Positions 49,000-61,283 are shown, counted from the first letter of the stretch. The stretch: 64,000 bases of DNA from Arthrobacter sp. SPG23 (GCF_000876655.1 NZ_JYCN01000009.1:248001-312000), one strand, 5' to 3'. Numbers and translations are program-made. Notes: generated by a model not told the origin, from the sequence alone.

Positions 49000-51836
49000 T
49001 TCTCCGCCTTCAGGAGCTGGGCATAGGGCTGAAGTTCGTGGGCGTTTTGAAGCTTTAGCCAGCGCAGGCCAAGCTCCTGGGCCCCCATCATGGTGGTGAA
49101 GTTGACATAGCGGTCAGACTCGGGCCGAGGGGGGAATATCCCGTTCCGCAGTGCCGACATGATGAGACCGGCGTCCGCTCGAAGCTGCTCGATGACGTCG
49201 TCAGTCACGTCGTAGCCGATCTTGGCGAAGCCGCCGGCCTTGGAGATGAACCAGTACTCCGCTGCGACGGGTGAGTGCGGGGCTGCGAGGGTCCGTGCAA
49301 ACAGGCCGTAGACAGGAAGCTGGTAACGGGTACCGTCTGCGGTGGGGTGGTTGTTGAGCGGCTTGAATTTGTCGGCCTTGCCGGTTTTGTAATCGATGAC
49401 CTTGACGGTGCCGTCGACATTCCGGTCGATCCGGTCCACCTTTCCCCGGAACCGGACCACAGTGCCGTCGTCGAAGGTCAGCTCGACCGGCGGGTAGCTG
49501 TCGGTGTCCTCCGGCCCGAAGCTGGCCTCCTCAGCGAGGTAGCTCCAGCCCTCGGCGGACCGGGCATCATCGTCAGCCAGAACCCGTTCCAGGTCCTGGC
49601 GGATCATGGCCTGGTTCCGCTCCCAGATGTGACGGAGCCACGCCGGGTTGGCGAATTCCGCAAAGGCAGCAGTGGCAAGCTCCGTGAGGCGGCTCGACGA
49701 CGGTGGAAGCCCGTCCTTGGTGATGCTGCGGACGTAGTCTTCCAGCACTTGGTGAACGAGGATGCCTCGCTGCTGTGGCGAAATCTGAACCTCCAGTTCG
49801 ACGTCCTCCAGGATGCTCACCTTAAGAACGTGCTTTAGGAAGTAGCTGAAGGGACTTGTCACCCAGTCCTCGAGGCGGGTCGGGGACAACGCCCTCTCGG
49901 AATCAACGATGGTTCCGGCGTGAGCGCCGAGGTTGCCATTGAACCTGGAGAAGATGCCGTCGCGCCGGTCGCGGGTGACGTCAAGTGCGCGCTGCAGCGC
50001 AGCATCCATGCGAAACGCCGCTGAGCGGTCCTCCGCGCTGAGGATGTGGCGCAGCCTCCACTCCTGGGCAGTCGGCGGGAGGGCAGCCGATGCGGGGGCG
50101 CCGTTCTCGATGCCATGGGCAAAGGAATGCAGTTCCTTATAAGACTTGGCGGTGATCCATCGGGAGATCTGATAACTGCCGGATCCGCGCAGGTCGCCGC
50201 GGGGGCAGGTGATGATCCGTTCGGATCCTGCGGCGAGGGCGGCGAAAAACTGTTCCCTGCTGGCTTCTGCACGCTGCTCCACAGTGGGGAGGTTCCCGCC
50301 CATCATGGTCCGGACACTGTCCGGCAGGAGCGGGTTTTCCCTGATTCTTGCCGGTGCAAGCCCTTCCGCCGCGCCAAGCAGGAACAGGGAATCCAGATCC
50401 CTGGCGACGGCGTCGGCGTAGCTGCCGATGACGACGCCGGTGCCGCTTTTCCCGGTCCAGCCGCCCTTCGCAGCGATCCCGTCTTCCATTGCGCTGCGGA
50501 TGAGCGAGGGGGTGGGCGGCAGGCCGACGAGGTCGAGGTGGCTGAGGTCGCGGGCGATCTGGGCCAACGCGTCGCGGGCAGCAGCCTTTTCCGGCCGTTC
50601 GGTGGTTGTCCGCGGGCCCATGAAGCCTTCAAGGAGTCGGACCAGCCCGGCTGATGCTTCGCTCCAGGTCGCGGCAGTCTGAATCTCACCAAGCCGAGAA
50701 ACAAGGTCCGCCACAAAGGATCGCAGCGTTCCGAGCTGCTCCCGTTGACTGTCCCGGGTAGCGGATACCGTCTCACCGGTGCCTTCATCGGCGTCGTCTT
50801 CGACCGGGGGACTGGCGTGAAGCCTTTCGCAGACGGCGCTGCTGGGCAGCTTTCCCGCCTGCCAGACGAACGTTCCTTCGGCGTGGATGTTCAGTATGGC
50901 CCGCATGTCCGGAGCCTGCGGGTCGAGCGTCAGCAGTTGCAGGAGGCCACGCGCGATCGGCGAGTCCGTAAGGCGGTGGGCCGCCGGACCAACGAAGGTT
51001 ATGCCGGCCTGGCCAAGGCGCTGGGTCAGCAAAGCGGCGTACGGCTGCGAGGCCGAGTGGAATATCCCGATGCGATGGCCGGGCGTGCCCGCTGCCAGCC
51101 TCTCGACGACAAGGCGGACGACTGCGCGGACTTCGTCGTCAGCGTCGGAGGCGGTCATGAGAATAGTGCCTTCATCCCCGGTACCGGACGCCGTGACTCC
51201 TAGCATTCCGGCCTCTTCGAGGCTCCTTCGGAAGGAAGAATCGGACGGATGCGCTTCGGTGCCCGGCATGAAGCCTATGACGGTGCCAAGCCGTCGCATC
51301 GCCGCCTGGGTTCCAAGTTTGCGGCCAGCGAGAGTGAAGGCTTCATGGTCCGTGTACCAGCGCGGGCCGAGCACCTCCGTGGCTTTGCCGTGGATCCGCA
51401 GCACTTCATGCATGAGCTTGGGCAGCGCCGGGGCGGAGGGGCCAGGTACGGCGTCCAGTAGCTCCGCCGTCTTGGCTATGGCTCGGGCAGTAGCGGGCTG
51501 TTCGGCGACATCTTTGAAGAGGCCTGGATTATCGATCAGGACCTTGCTGACCGCTCCAAGCCTGAGGACCGGTAGGAGCGGACGTTTCCCCGCCAGGGCG
51601 GGGTCGTCGGCGATGAGTTCGGTTGCCAGATCCTTCAGAGTGACTGCCTTGATGCCCGCACTTCCTGCGCCCGCGTTGAGGGTCCTGCCGAGGAACCTGG
51701 TGACATCCAGCCCGGACGCATGGGACGGGACCAGCACGGTGACGGGGGCAAGCGGATCCGCGGCCTGCGCCCGGCTAATCATTGCTGCAAGCTCGGCCAG
51801 AGCATCGCTCACCGACGGAAAAGTACTGCAGGTCAT
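48996..51836 (-). CDS. AddB-like PD-(D/E)XK nuclease subunit
   Basis: Start at ATG 51836 with GAGGGGG ahead. About 946 residues. The N-terminal ~550 residues resemble an inactivated UvrD-like helicase (VTVLVPSHASGLDVTRFLGR, no Walker A), as in AddB. The C-terminal nuclease has RGILVHQVLEDYV, GKVDRIDRNVDGTVKVID and YKTGKADKF with the Asp and Lys of the active site. The four-Cys iron-sulphur staple of classical AddB is not apparent. Forms a pair with the overlapping AddA-like gene. It is preceded on the same strand by the two-TM, coiled-coil and helicase-sigma genes. Confidence 0.82.
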   Translation of the reverse strand: MTCSTFPSVSDALAELAAMISRAQAADPLAPVTVLVPSHASGLDVTRFLGRTLNAGAGSAGIKAVTLKDLATELIADDPALAGKRPLLPVLRLGAVSKVLIDNPGLFKDVAEQPATARAIAKTAELLDAVPGPSAPALPKLMHEVLRIHGKATEVLGPRWYTDHEAFTLAGRKLGTQAAMRRLGTVIGFMPGTEAHPSDSSFRRSLEEAGMLGVTASGTGDEGTILMTASDADDEVRAVVRLVVERLAAGTPGHRIGIFHSASQPYAALLTQRLGQAGITFVGPAAHRLTDSPIARGLLQLLTLDPQAPDMRAILNIHAEGTFVWQAGKLPSSAVCERLHASPPVEDDADEGTGETVSATRDSQREQLGTLRSFVADLVSRLGEIQTAATWSEASAGLVRLLEGFMGPRTTTERPEKAAARDALAQIARDLSHLDLVGLPPTPSLIRSAMEDGIAAKGGWTGKSGTGVVIGSYADAVARDLDSLFLLGAAEGLAPARIRENPLLPDSVRTMMGGNLPTVEQRAEASREQFFAALAAGSERIITCPRGDLRGSGSYQISRWITAKSYKELHSFAHGIENGAPASAALPPTAQEWRLRHILSAEDRSAAFRMDAALQRALDVTRDRRDGIFSRFNGNLGAHAGTIVDSERALSPTRLEDWVTSPFSYFLKHVLKVSILEDVELEVQISPQQRGILVHQVLEDYVRSITKDGLPPSSSRLTELATAAFAEFANPAWLRHIWERNQAMIRQDLERVLADDDARSAEGWSYLAEEASFGPEDTDSYPPVELTFDDGTVVRFRGKVDRIDRNVDGTVKVIDYKTGKADKFKPLNNHPTADGTRYQLPVYGLFARTLAAPHSPVAAEYWFISKAGGFAKIGYDVTDDVIEQLRADAGLIMSALRNGIFPPRPESDRYVNFTTMMGAQELGLRWLKLQNAHELQPYAQLLKAEK

Positions 51837-51893
51837 GCTGTCCCCCTCATCCTGACATCTCACACAACATAGCAACCGGCAACGACAAAACTG

Positions 51894-52484
51894 CTACGAA
51901 GCTCCCGAGCCGCTATCTCCGCCTGCTTCTGCTGCGGCACCAAGCAGACGGTCAAAACTCGATATTCCATAATCAGGCGGCGTGACGGTGACGATGACTC
52001 GCGTCGTCCGGACCGCGTTGTTTACCCGTTTCACCACCGGATTCCGGGCTGGCACTGGCGGCTGCTCGCTGATTGCCTGAAGCTCTACCCCGGGAACACC
52101 GTTGACGAGCAACGGGAGGGGCTTGCCGTTTTCGATCAGCGCCCTGAACTGATGGGCGGATAGATTGTGGGTGGAATTTCCGGTCAGCCCCGCGACTATG
52201 TCGTTCACTCTTGCGGTGATACTGTTCAGGAATTTTTGTTCGGCGGAGGCTTTTCCTCTGATGGACAGAGCCGTGAAGACGATGGCGAAGACGGCGGTAA
52301 ACAGAGTCACTGCTCCGAAACTTCTGAGTCCGGGCAAGAAGATCATCAGGATGAGGCACAGCACCGCACCGAGCAGGGCGAAGCCGATGAACATATTTCC
52401 GCCGTCCTGAGCGGGCCTGCCGCTCCACTGGTCGGAGGTGAAGCTGCTGATGACGCGCCGCTCCGGCTGGGCCTTTGGCATCAT
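51894..52484 (-). CDS. Two-helix membrane protein of unknown function in the helicase-nuclease cluster
   Basis: 196 residues; starts at one of two adjacent ATGs (52484 or 52481), overlapping the stop of the coiled-coil gene. Two close transmembrane helices (about residues 30-75: FIGFALLGAVLCLILMIFLP and VTLFTAVFAIVFTAL) form a hairpin, followed by a cytoplasmic domain with RVNDIVAGLTGNSTHNLSAH and VRTTRVIVTVTPPDYGISSF. No known family. Translational coupling to its neighbour and the 57-base gap to the AddB-like gene place it in the same transcription unit, so it may tether the complex to the membrane. Confidence 0.7.
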   Translation of the reverse strand: MMPKAQPERRVISSFTSDQWSGRPAQDGGNMFIGFALLGAVLCLILMIFLPGLRSFGAVTLFTAVFAIVFTALSIRGKASAEQKFLNSITARVNDIVAGLTGNSTHNLSAHQFRALIENGKPLPLLVNGVPGVELQAISEQPPVPARNPVVKRVNNAVRTTRVIVTVTPPDYGISSFDRLLGAAAEAGGDSGSGAS

Positions 52485-53067
52485 TGCTCTCGTTTCGCTT
52501 CGAGTAAGGCCTCGGCTAACATGATGGCGTGCCGTGCATCCTGGAGATCGTTGCGCAGACTCGGGTCCGGGGTTGCCACTGCAGCTGCGTCCGCCGTCCC
52601 TGCAAGTTCTCCGATCGCCCTGCTGAGGTTTTCGCGCTCCTGCGTGAGCATCCGCGACGACGTCAGCTTCATTTTGCTCTTCTCCAGGCCGGCCAGGGAT
52701 TTGTTGATCTCGTCGCGGAGGGTGCGGACCACAGTTGATCGGTCGTCGATCCGCTGTGTGCGGTTCCGGAAGAGTGGCTCCATCTTCAGCGCAATCTCGT
52801 GGAGCTCGACCAAGGCAGCTTCCCGCTCGGGGATCTTGGCAGAGTCAGTCAAGAGGGCAGAGCACCGCATAAGGCGGTCTTCCCAAAGCTGAAGGCCTGT
52901 GCTGTTCTGCCGAAACAGCAGAGTCAGGATCTCAACGGTTTTGTCCAGGCCGTTGCGTCGAACCGTGAGTTTGGCGCTGGCGGCATCGAGGCGTCCGATG
53001 AACTCGTCATAGTTGTCCACTTTTGCTGTGGTCTTGGCTGACCACGCTGGCTTCCTGGGCGCCGCCA

Positions 53068-53068
<1 letters not shown>
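52481..53068 (-). CDS. Helical/coiled-coil protein of unknown function in the helicase-nuclease cluster
   Basis: 195 residues; its ATG (53068-53066) overlaps the TGA of the helicase-sigma gene by one base, and its stop overlaps the two-TM gene. Almost entirely helical: DEFIGRLDAASAKLTVRRNG, VELHEIALKMEPLFRNRTQR, TLRDEINKSLAGLEKSKMK. Heptad-like spacing of hydrophobic residues suggests a coiled coil. No Cys, no catalytic motif. The fixed overlaps on both sides argue that it acts together with the sigma-helicase fusion and the membrane protein. Confidence 0.68.
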
Positions 53069-55623
<2,555 letters not shown>

Positions 55624-55703
55624 TTCATCCCCCATTGGACGGTTCTGAATCTAGTGACTGGAGACTATGCGGTGGCTCCGACAATTAACGTGAGCGCCAT
55701 CAC

Positions 55704-57389
55704 CTAGAGATCCTGCAGCACCGGACTCCACGCCTGCGCACGTGACAACGCCACCTTCAGCTCCCGGCCGCCGGCCTCCTCCAGCAAGCCCGAGTCGCCA
55801 ACAACCACCAGCAGGCTCCTGGCCCGGGACAGCCCGACGTAGAGCTGCTCGGCCGCCCGGTCCATGTCCTTGAAGCCGTTGACGCACAGGACCACCACGG
55901 ACCGTTCCAGCCCCTTGAAGCCCAGGACGTGGCCGTAAAATTCGGCTTCACCGGCGTGGAATTCGCTCCAGTAGTCTTCGGTGGCGCCGCGCTCGAAGAA
56001 GTCGAGGTGCACCGGATGCCGTTCCTTGGTGGTGAGGAGGGCGATCTGGTTGTTGGCCCAGCCTTCGGCGATGAGGGCGTCCACGCAGTCTCCGGCGACG
56101 TTGAGGGCCTCGCCGGTAGGGCAGTCGACGAACCGGACCGGCAAACCCGTGCTGCCGCGGGGAGTAAAGTGCTCGCCGGCAAAGGGCCTGAAAGTTTCGG
56201 CGATTTTTCGGGTGTTGCGGAGGTTCTCATCAATGTGGATGGGCACCAAGGCGGCCATCGGGCCGGAGGTGAGGTCCGCCGTCGCGCCGCCCCACCGGCG
56301 GTAGACGTCCTGGCGGTCATCCATGAAGGCGTACACCTCGCCGCCGTCAGGGTCCTTCGTGCAGGCGAGCAGCGCCTCCCACCACAGCGGGGCGAAGTCC
56401 TGGGCTTCGTCGACGACGACGGCATCCAGCCGCTCGTGCGGCTTCATGGTTGCTGCCAGTTCCTTCAGCAGGAGGGGCATCTCCACGTCGAAGTACTCCT
56501 GCCCCGATCCGTCCGGAACCCCCAGCCCGCGCACGTATTCGTGGAACTCGCCGGTGAACACGGGCTTGGCCTGGCGCCAGGTGGAAACACGGTCCTGCAG
56601 GTACTGCCCGAGCCCCTTGTTGTAGCAGAAGAGGCCGACGCGTTTGCCCCGCCTGCTGAGCAGGCGCGCCTTCTCCACGGCCAACCAGGTCTTCCCGCTG
56701 CCGGCACCGCCGGTGAACCGGATCCGGGGGAGTGAACGGGTTGCTTGCAGCAGGACGGCCTGACGCTCCGTGAGGTGGTCCTGGGCGTCTTCATCCTCCT
56801 GGGGATTGCCGGAGGGCCCGACGGCGGCGTCCAGGTTTCCGCTTAGCTTGCGGACGATGCGCTCAAGGAAGACCGGAGCCAGCGGGGAGGCCCCGCCACC
56901 TTCGTTTTCTATCGCCCGGCGGACAAGCTCGGCGGGGGACTGGCTGTCGGTCTGGTCCAGGATGAGCGAGCGGGGGCAACCAGCCATGGCCCAATCGGTG
57001 GGAACTTTGGTGTACGGCAGGCTGACCATGTAGGCGCAGCGGCTGCTGAGGCGCGAACCGAGTTGGTCCTCGAGCCAGTTCTTGAGAGCATGCAGCGAGC
57101 TTTGCGACTGCGCCACCGGGCTCAGTATCTTGCGCTTGTTGTTCCGGTCCGATTGGTACCACTGGCCGTCGGCGATGGTGACCTGGCCGCCTTTGACCTC
57201 GATGGCCGCCATGCCCACTCCGGGCCAGAGGACGAGGACGTCGATTTCGTATTCTTTCCGGCCGTCGCGTATGTGCACGGAATGGGCCAGGACAACGTCA
57301 TCAGGAAGGCTTTTCTTCAGTGCGTCCCAGACGGCCTTTTCTGCCAACTGCCCCTCGCCGAATTCCGGTTCCTCCGGTATGCACCTCAT
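55704..57389 (-). CDS. NERD-domain nuclease/UvrD-like helicase
   Basis: About 561 residues from ATG 57389, which has GGGGGG five bases ahead. N-terminal NERD domain (about 12-125) with the nuclease-like core EIDVLVLWPGVGMAAIEVKG (EID and EVKG residues). The SF1 helicase core follows: Walker A FTGGAGSGKTWLAVEKARLL (~230), Walker B DAVVVDEAQDFAPLWW (~330), and motif VI EQLYVGLSRARSLLVV near the end. NERD-helicases act on DNA and are often carried on plasmids or defence islands. It lies 80 bases upstream of the helicase-sigma gene on the same strand, so the two are probably cotranscribed. Confidence 0.85.
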   Translation of the reverse strand: MRCIPEEPEFGEGQLAEKAVWDALKKSLPDDVVLAHSVHIRDGRKEYEIDVLVLWPGVGMAAIEVKGGQVTIADGQWYQSDRNNKRKILSPVAQSQSSLHALKNWLEDQLGSRLSSRCAYMVSLPYTKVPTDWAMAGCPRSLILDQTDSQSPAELVRRAIENEGGGASPLAPVFLERIVRKLSGNLDAAVGPSGNPQEDEDAQDHLTERQAVLLQATRSLPRIRFTGGAGSGKTWLAVEKARLLSRRGKRVGLFCYNKGLGQYLQDRVSTWRQAKPVFTGEFHEYVRGLGVPDGSGQEYFDVEMPLLLKELAATMKPHERLDAVVVDEAQDFAPLWWEALLACTKDPDGGEVYAFMDDRQDVYRRWGGATADLTSGPMAALVPIHIDENLRNTRKIAETFRPFAGEHFTPRGSTGLPVRFVDCPTGEALNVAGDCVDALIAEGWANNQIALLTTKERHPVHLDFFERGATEDYWSEFHAGEAEFYGHVLGFKGLERSVVVLCVNGFKDMDRAAEQLYVGLSRARSLLVVVGDSGLLEEAGGRELKVALSRAQAWSPVLQDL

Positions 57390-57730
57390 TGTTGCCCCCC
57401 ACACTGTTGAACCGGCTGTCCGGTTTGCGCTGTTCCAACGTTAGCGGAGAGGCTTGTTCATGGAAGTAGCCGGTGATGGGTCTTTGCTTCGTCAGACCTG
57501 ATGGCTCCGGGTTCTGGCGAACTCGGCTAATTCGTCGGAGAAAGCTGCGAGGAGGACTGAGGCGCGGTGCGGACGGGGCCGCCGGCTTCAATGCCGCCAG
57601 ATACTCGGACGCCGTGGCAGGTGCATCCGTTCGCCGGGGCGATAGGGGAAGGTTTCAGTGCTGGGCGGTCGGTGGTCCGAGTTGCCTGGGCCGCAGCAAG
57701 GGGCGCCATGTAGGTGCGGTCTTCTCATGG
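57390..57730. other. Intergenic stretch upstream of the NERD-helicase gene
   Basis: About 340 bases with no supported gene. Probably carries the promoter of the large minus-strand cluster. Confidence 0.4.
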
Positions 57731-58600
57731 CTAAGACTGCCCACGCCTCAGGGGCCCCACCTCTTTCGACCTTTCGATCCTCAGTGGCACACACTCGCCA
57801 TCGGCTCGACGTCCCCCGAGAATCATCCCAAGCCCAGCCAAGGATTCACGTTCGAGAAGCGACGGATTCTTCTCAAGCATCGATGTGATGGTCTCCCCAA
57901 CCTGCTGGGGTGTAAGCGCCACCATTGCGGCTTTCAAACTCAGTGGATCACCATCGTCCTCGATTTCGGCATTACGTAGCATTCTCATCTGCTCTTCACT
58001 GAACGCCCTGGCCAGTAGAGCTACAACAAAGCGTTGCCGCGCCTCTTCGCTGCTCATGCGGGCTCGATAATCCTTGAACGCAACTTCCAGTTCTGTGGAG
58101 GAATCTTCACGTACAGGTTCAGCCGCGGGGACCATTTCAACGGGGGCGTCGCTGCGCTCGGGTTTCCGAGTTCCGGTAAATCTGTTCCACGTCGACTTCA
58201 CGGTCAGAAGCGTATTGTCGCTTGTCGACTTCACGGCCAGGAGTGCAGTATTGCCTGCCGACTTCAGGCCCGGAATTGCTCTGCCCTGCCACCATCTCTT
58301 GACGTGCGGCGCAGCTGCAGCTGCAACGATGATTCCGAGGCGAACTAGGGCCTCAAGCGCCTCGTCGAGTTCCTTGTCCGCAAGTTCGCGGCCCTCTTTT
58401 GGCCTCGAATCCGAAACATACACGTACTCAATGTAAGGCGAATCCGATTCGTCCTTGGCCGGCTCAAATAGCTCCGCATGACCAACGAGACCATTCGTTT
58501 CATTGTCAAAGAGATGCGCGCGATAGGCGCCATCAGTGTCTCTTGAAAACCCGAGATGCTGCCCGTCGGGAACTTCAACATCGAGTCTTTTCCTAGCCAT
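57731..58600 (-). CDS. Hypothetical protein with an 11-residue tandem repeat
   Basis: 289 residues. The N-terminal ~80 residues form a strand-rich domain (DGQHLGFSRDTDGAYRAHLF), then a hydrophobic helix (ALVRLGIIVAAAAAP, ~85-99) and a tandem repeat starting at Lys113: KSAGNTALLAV, KSTSDNTLLTV, KSTWN. The C-terminal ~120 residues are helical (EARQRFVVALLARAFSEEQM). No known family; intermediate GC. A single weak membrane helix or lipid-facing amphipathic segment is possible. It is on the same strand as its neighbours but 341 bases from the NERD gene, so a separate promoter is likely. Confidence 0.6.
   Translation of the reverse strand: MARKRLDVEVPDGQHLGFSRDTDGAYRAHLFDNETNGLVGHAELFEPAKDESDSPYIEYVYVSDSRPKEGRELADKELDEALEALVRLGIIVAAAAAPHVKRWWQGRAIPGLKSAGNTALLAVKSTSDNTLLTVKSTWNRFTGTRKPERSDAPVEMVPAAEPVREDSSTELEVAFKDYRARMSSEEARQRFVVALLARAFSEEQMRMLRNAEIEDDGDPLSLKAAMVALTPQQVGETITSMLEKNPSLLERESLAGLGMILGGRRADGECVPLRIERSKEVGPLRRGQS
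58184..58264. repeat. 33-bp in-frame tandem repeat (two and a half copies)
   Basis: Encodes the 11-residue units that begin with KS at residues 113, 124 and 135 of the protein. Copies differ by several bases, so the duplication is not recent. Confidence 0.7.
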
Positions 58601-58793
58601 TGGTCGCCTTCATTTTGTCGAGATGCAAGTTGGGTACGCCTTGCGAGCTGACTTCCCGGGAAGTCCAGAAGCGCATGGCCGCTGTTGTCGAGCGGGACAC
58701 GTTCTTTTGGAATCATGCTCCAACTCTACGTGCGGCCCCGGACGGGTTCAGGGATCGGGTGAGTACCACCTCCCAGCCTTCGTAACACCCTGC
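58601..58793. other. Short intergenic stretch, nothing recognised
   Basis: No gene, repeat or hairpin could be supported between the repeat-bearing gene and the RNase H gene. Confidence 0.4.
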
Positions 58794-59693
58794 TCAGGCT
58801 GCCAGATCCAAATTCCCTTGTTCGACTATTCCAGCGACCATGCGCCAAGTGTCGTCTGCCGGAAGGCCGGCCTCCCTGTGCCTGCGGGCCATGACCGCCA
58901 GCCGGTCAGCAAGGATGTTCAGCCGGTGGTCCGCGTGGCCTTTGACCCAGAGGAACTGGACGTCGGCAACGGCGACCAGCGTCCGGATCCGCTGGACTTC
59001 GTCACGGCACGCCAACGTTGATCGTTCTCGAGGGGAGTCTCCCTCGCGGAGCATCCTCACGGCCGAGAGGTTGTCGGAGCAAACGGTGACTGAGCAGCGT
59101 CCATCCATGACGCCCGTGTACGCGTTCTTGGCTGCGCAAAGGGCCAGCCGGATCGCCCGCAGCTCGCTTTCCAGAATGCTTCCGCCGCTCACGGCCTTCA
59201 GGCCCGCTCGAAGCGGCTGCCCCTTGCCGAAATCCAACACCCAGCCGTGTCCTGCCCAGGGAGTGCGGTGCCCCACCGAGGCGTCGGTGGCAATCTCCAG
59301 CCGGGAGAACACCGCATCGAGGCTTTCGGCGATGGCCTTTTCCGTGGCCACCACACCAGCTGCCGGGGGATAGGAATGATCAACAGGAAGCCCAAGCTCC
59401 AGCAACCGTTCGGCCGCGGTATCCACCGCGGAAAAGACGGGTTCGCTCCGGTCCGGAACCAGTTCCACAAGGGCATGAACGGCCTCCGCGTATGCCTTGC
59501 CCCAGCGCGGTCCGGCTGCGGCCTCGGCGATCCAGCCGGAGCGCAATCCGATCACGGTTGATTCGACCGTTCTGGCCACGGCCCACAGGACAAGGCCCCG
59601 GCGCGGCGCGACAAGCACGGTAAGTCCGGAACGCTTTGCAACGACCTCAGCGGCCGACTGGACTCGTCGCAGCGGCGGGGCGGGAAACGGCAT
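58794..59693 (-). CDS. RNase H-like protein with an N-terminal extension
   Basis: 299 residues. The C-terminal half is an RNase HI fold with the acidic active site: Asp in IATDASVGHR (~134), Glu in ILESELRAIRLALC (~175), Asp in TVCSDNLSAVRML (~205), then VKGHADHRLN with a His and the final Asp in LADRLAVMA. The N-terminal ~125 residues (VLVAPRRGLVLWAVARTVES) are not a known RNase H hybrid-binding domain. It would cut the RNA of RNA/DNA hybrids. It follows the ADP-ribosylglycohydrolase-phosphatase gene by 39 bases on the same strand, so the two are probably one unit. Confidence 0.82.
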   Translation of the reverse strand: MPFPAPPLRRVQSAAEVVAKRSGLTVLVAPRRGLVLWAVARTVESTVIGLRSGWIAEAAAGPRWGKAYAEAVHALVELVPDRSEPVFSAVDTAAERLLELGLPVDHSYPPAAGVVATEKAIAESLDAVFSRLEIATDASVGHRTPWAGHGWVLDFGKGQPLRAGLKAVSGGSILESELRAIRLALCAAKNAYTGVMDGRCSVTVCSDNLSAVRMLREGDSPRERSTLACRDEVQRIRTLVAVADVQFLWVKGHADHRLNILADRLAVMARRHREAGLPADDTWRMVAGIVEQGNLDLAA

Positions 59694-59732
59694 GTGGCCC
59701 TCCTTGGAACGGATGAACTGTTGCTGGGAAGG

Positions 59733-61283
59733 CTACAGACGGCCACTGACATTTTTCGCAGTCACGACCCCGCCAATGCCAGCTCTCGGCTGCAGCAGCG
59801 CACCGGCACCCCTCAGCACCCGCATGAACAGCTCATTCGGCCTTGCCGCCGACAACACCCGACGAACATCCTCCAACGCCTCCATCGGAGACACCCCGGC
59901 AACCGAAGCCCCATACAGCGCAGCCACCGTGGGCGTCCGAGACTCGGCCCGGACGCAGTGCAGCAGGACGGTCTTGCCCTCCGCACGGAAACGCTCGACG
60001 GCGGCCGCCGCCTCCCGCAGCACGAAAGCGGCATGCGCGTTGTCCTCCTCAGTAGGAGAATCAACCACCCAGAACGTGGCGTGGTCGTCCGCCGCAACAG
60101 CAGGGACATCCAGCGTCCCCAGCCGGCACAGCGACACCACGGCGTCGATCCCCAGCTCCGCTACGCGGCCAAGCGAACCGACCCCGCCCAGCCACACGCC
60201 GTCGTCGTGCGGGTGCCGGACCAGCACGTCGGTGCGGCCCCACATGCTGTAGTCGTGGCGCTCTGCGCGCGGCCAGGACGCCGTCCGGCGGCCCTCGCCG
60301 CGGCCCAGCTCCATGCCCAGGACCATCAGGTCGCGGGCACGCATCCCTGGCCAGCCGTGCAGGCGCCGCCGCCATTCGAAGGGCACCGCCGTGTAGCCGT
60401 AGGCGGCGCCCAGCAGTCCGCCGGCGATCGCGGCCACCGTGTCGGTGTCCCGGCCGCCGCGTACCGCCTCCTCCAAGGCCGCCCGCAGGTGGGCCGGACC
60501 GGACGCCGATAATCCCGCGTAGTGGATGGCGCTCCACGCGCCCTGGAACGCCTCCACCACCCAGCCGTTGCGGGTGAAGTCCCGCGGACGGGACCGCTCC
60601 GCAACATCGATCCGCTCCAGCCACACCGAAACCCGATCAGCAGGCAGCAGCGGCAGGCCCGCCCGGACGTCGAGCCGCCCGGTGAGCACAGAGTTCCGGA
60701 TGGCAACGCACCAGAGGCCGCAGGCTTCCTGCGCGTCGGGGTCGGCGTGGGTCAGGGCGCTCATCACTCCCGCGGCGGCCATGAGCTCGGACGGCTCCCG
60801 GTCCAGGTACGCGAGGGCCAGCGGGGCCGTGCGCATCAGCGAGCCGTTGCCGGCGCTGCGGCTGGTGCGGGCGTGGAAGTCCGCGGCGGCGGCGCTGAAG
60901 TCGGCCGCGTGGACCTTGCTCCGCCCGGCAGCGGAAGCCAGACGGCGGGCTGCCGCGATGACAGAGCTGGTCTGGGCGCCCACGTCCTTCGCCTCCGCAG
61001 ACCACGATGTCCAAGCCCGGACCACCATGGTCAGCGCGGCGGGGGAGGAGGACCCGGTGCCGGAAGCGGACTCCAGCAGCGCCTGGGCGATCGGGACGGC
61101 CATGGATGTGTCGTCGGTCCACTCGGCCGGCGCGAACCCGAACGGGCCGCCGCCCTTCATGGTCACTTCGGCACCGTCCGGCAGCGGTGCGCCGAACTCG
61201 TAGCCGGCTCCGAGGGCGTCGCCCGCGGCCAGGGCGACGAGGACGCCGGCCGCGCGGTCATTCTGCAAGGGGTTCAGTTTCAT
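59733..61283 (-). CDS. ADP-ribosylglycohydrolase fused to a dual-specificity phosphatase
   Basis: 516 residues. Residues ~1-330 are an ADP-ribosylglycohydrolase (DraG/ARH fold): ALAAGDALGAGYEFG, the metal site EWTDDTSMAVPIA, and GGRDTDTVAAIAGGLLGAAY. Residues ~370-500 are a tyrosine/dual-specificity phosphatase with the C-x5-R loop VLLHCVRAESRTPTVAALYG and an upstream Asp-rich loop. The enzyme could remove ADP-ribose from a target and dephosphorylate the released ADP-ribose-1-phosphate or a phosphoprotein. Its start overlaps the ARPP-1 gene stop (ATGA). This partnership has been described for ARG/phosphatase/ARPP systems. Confidence 0.85.
   Translation of the reverse strand: MKLNPLQNDRAAGVLVALAAGDALGAGYEFGAPLPDGAEVTMKGGGPFGFAPAEWTDDTSMAVPIAQALLESASGTGSSSPAALTMVVRAWTSWSAEAKDVGAQTSSVIAAARRLASAAGRSKVHAADFSAAAADFHARTSRSAGNGSLMRTAPLALAYLDREPSELMAAAGVMSALTHADPDAQEACGLWCVAIRNSVLTGRLDVRAGLPLLPADRVSVWLERIDVAERSRPRDFTRNGWVVEAFQGAWSAIHYAGLSASGPAHLRAALEEAVRGGRDTDTVAAIAGGLLGAAYGYTAVPFEWRRRLHGWPGMRARDLMVLGMELGRGEGRRTASWPRAERHDYSMWGRTDVLVRHPHDDGVWLGGVGSLGRVAELGIDAVVSLCRLGTLDVPAVAADDHATFWVVDSPTEEDNAHAAFVLREAAAAVERFRAEGKTVLLHCVRAESRTPTVAALYGASVAGVSPMEALEDVRRVLSAARPNELFMRVLRGAGALLQPRAGIGGVVTAKNVSGRL

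Noticed and set aside
45703..51836. Helicase-nuclease pair as a Cas4/Cas-type system
   Set aside because: No repeats, Cas1 or Cas2; domain order matches AddAB.
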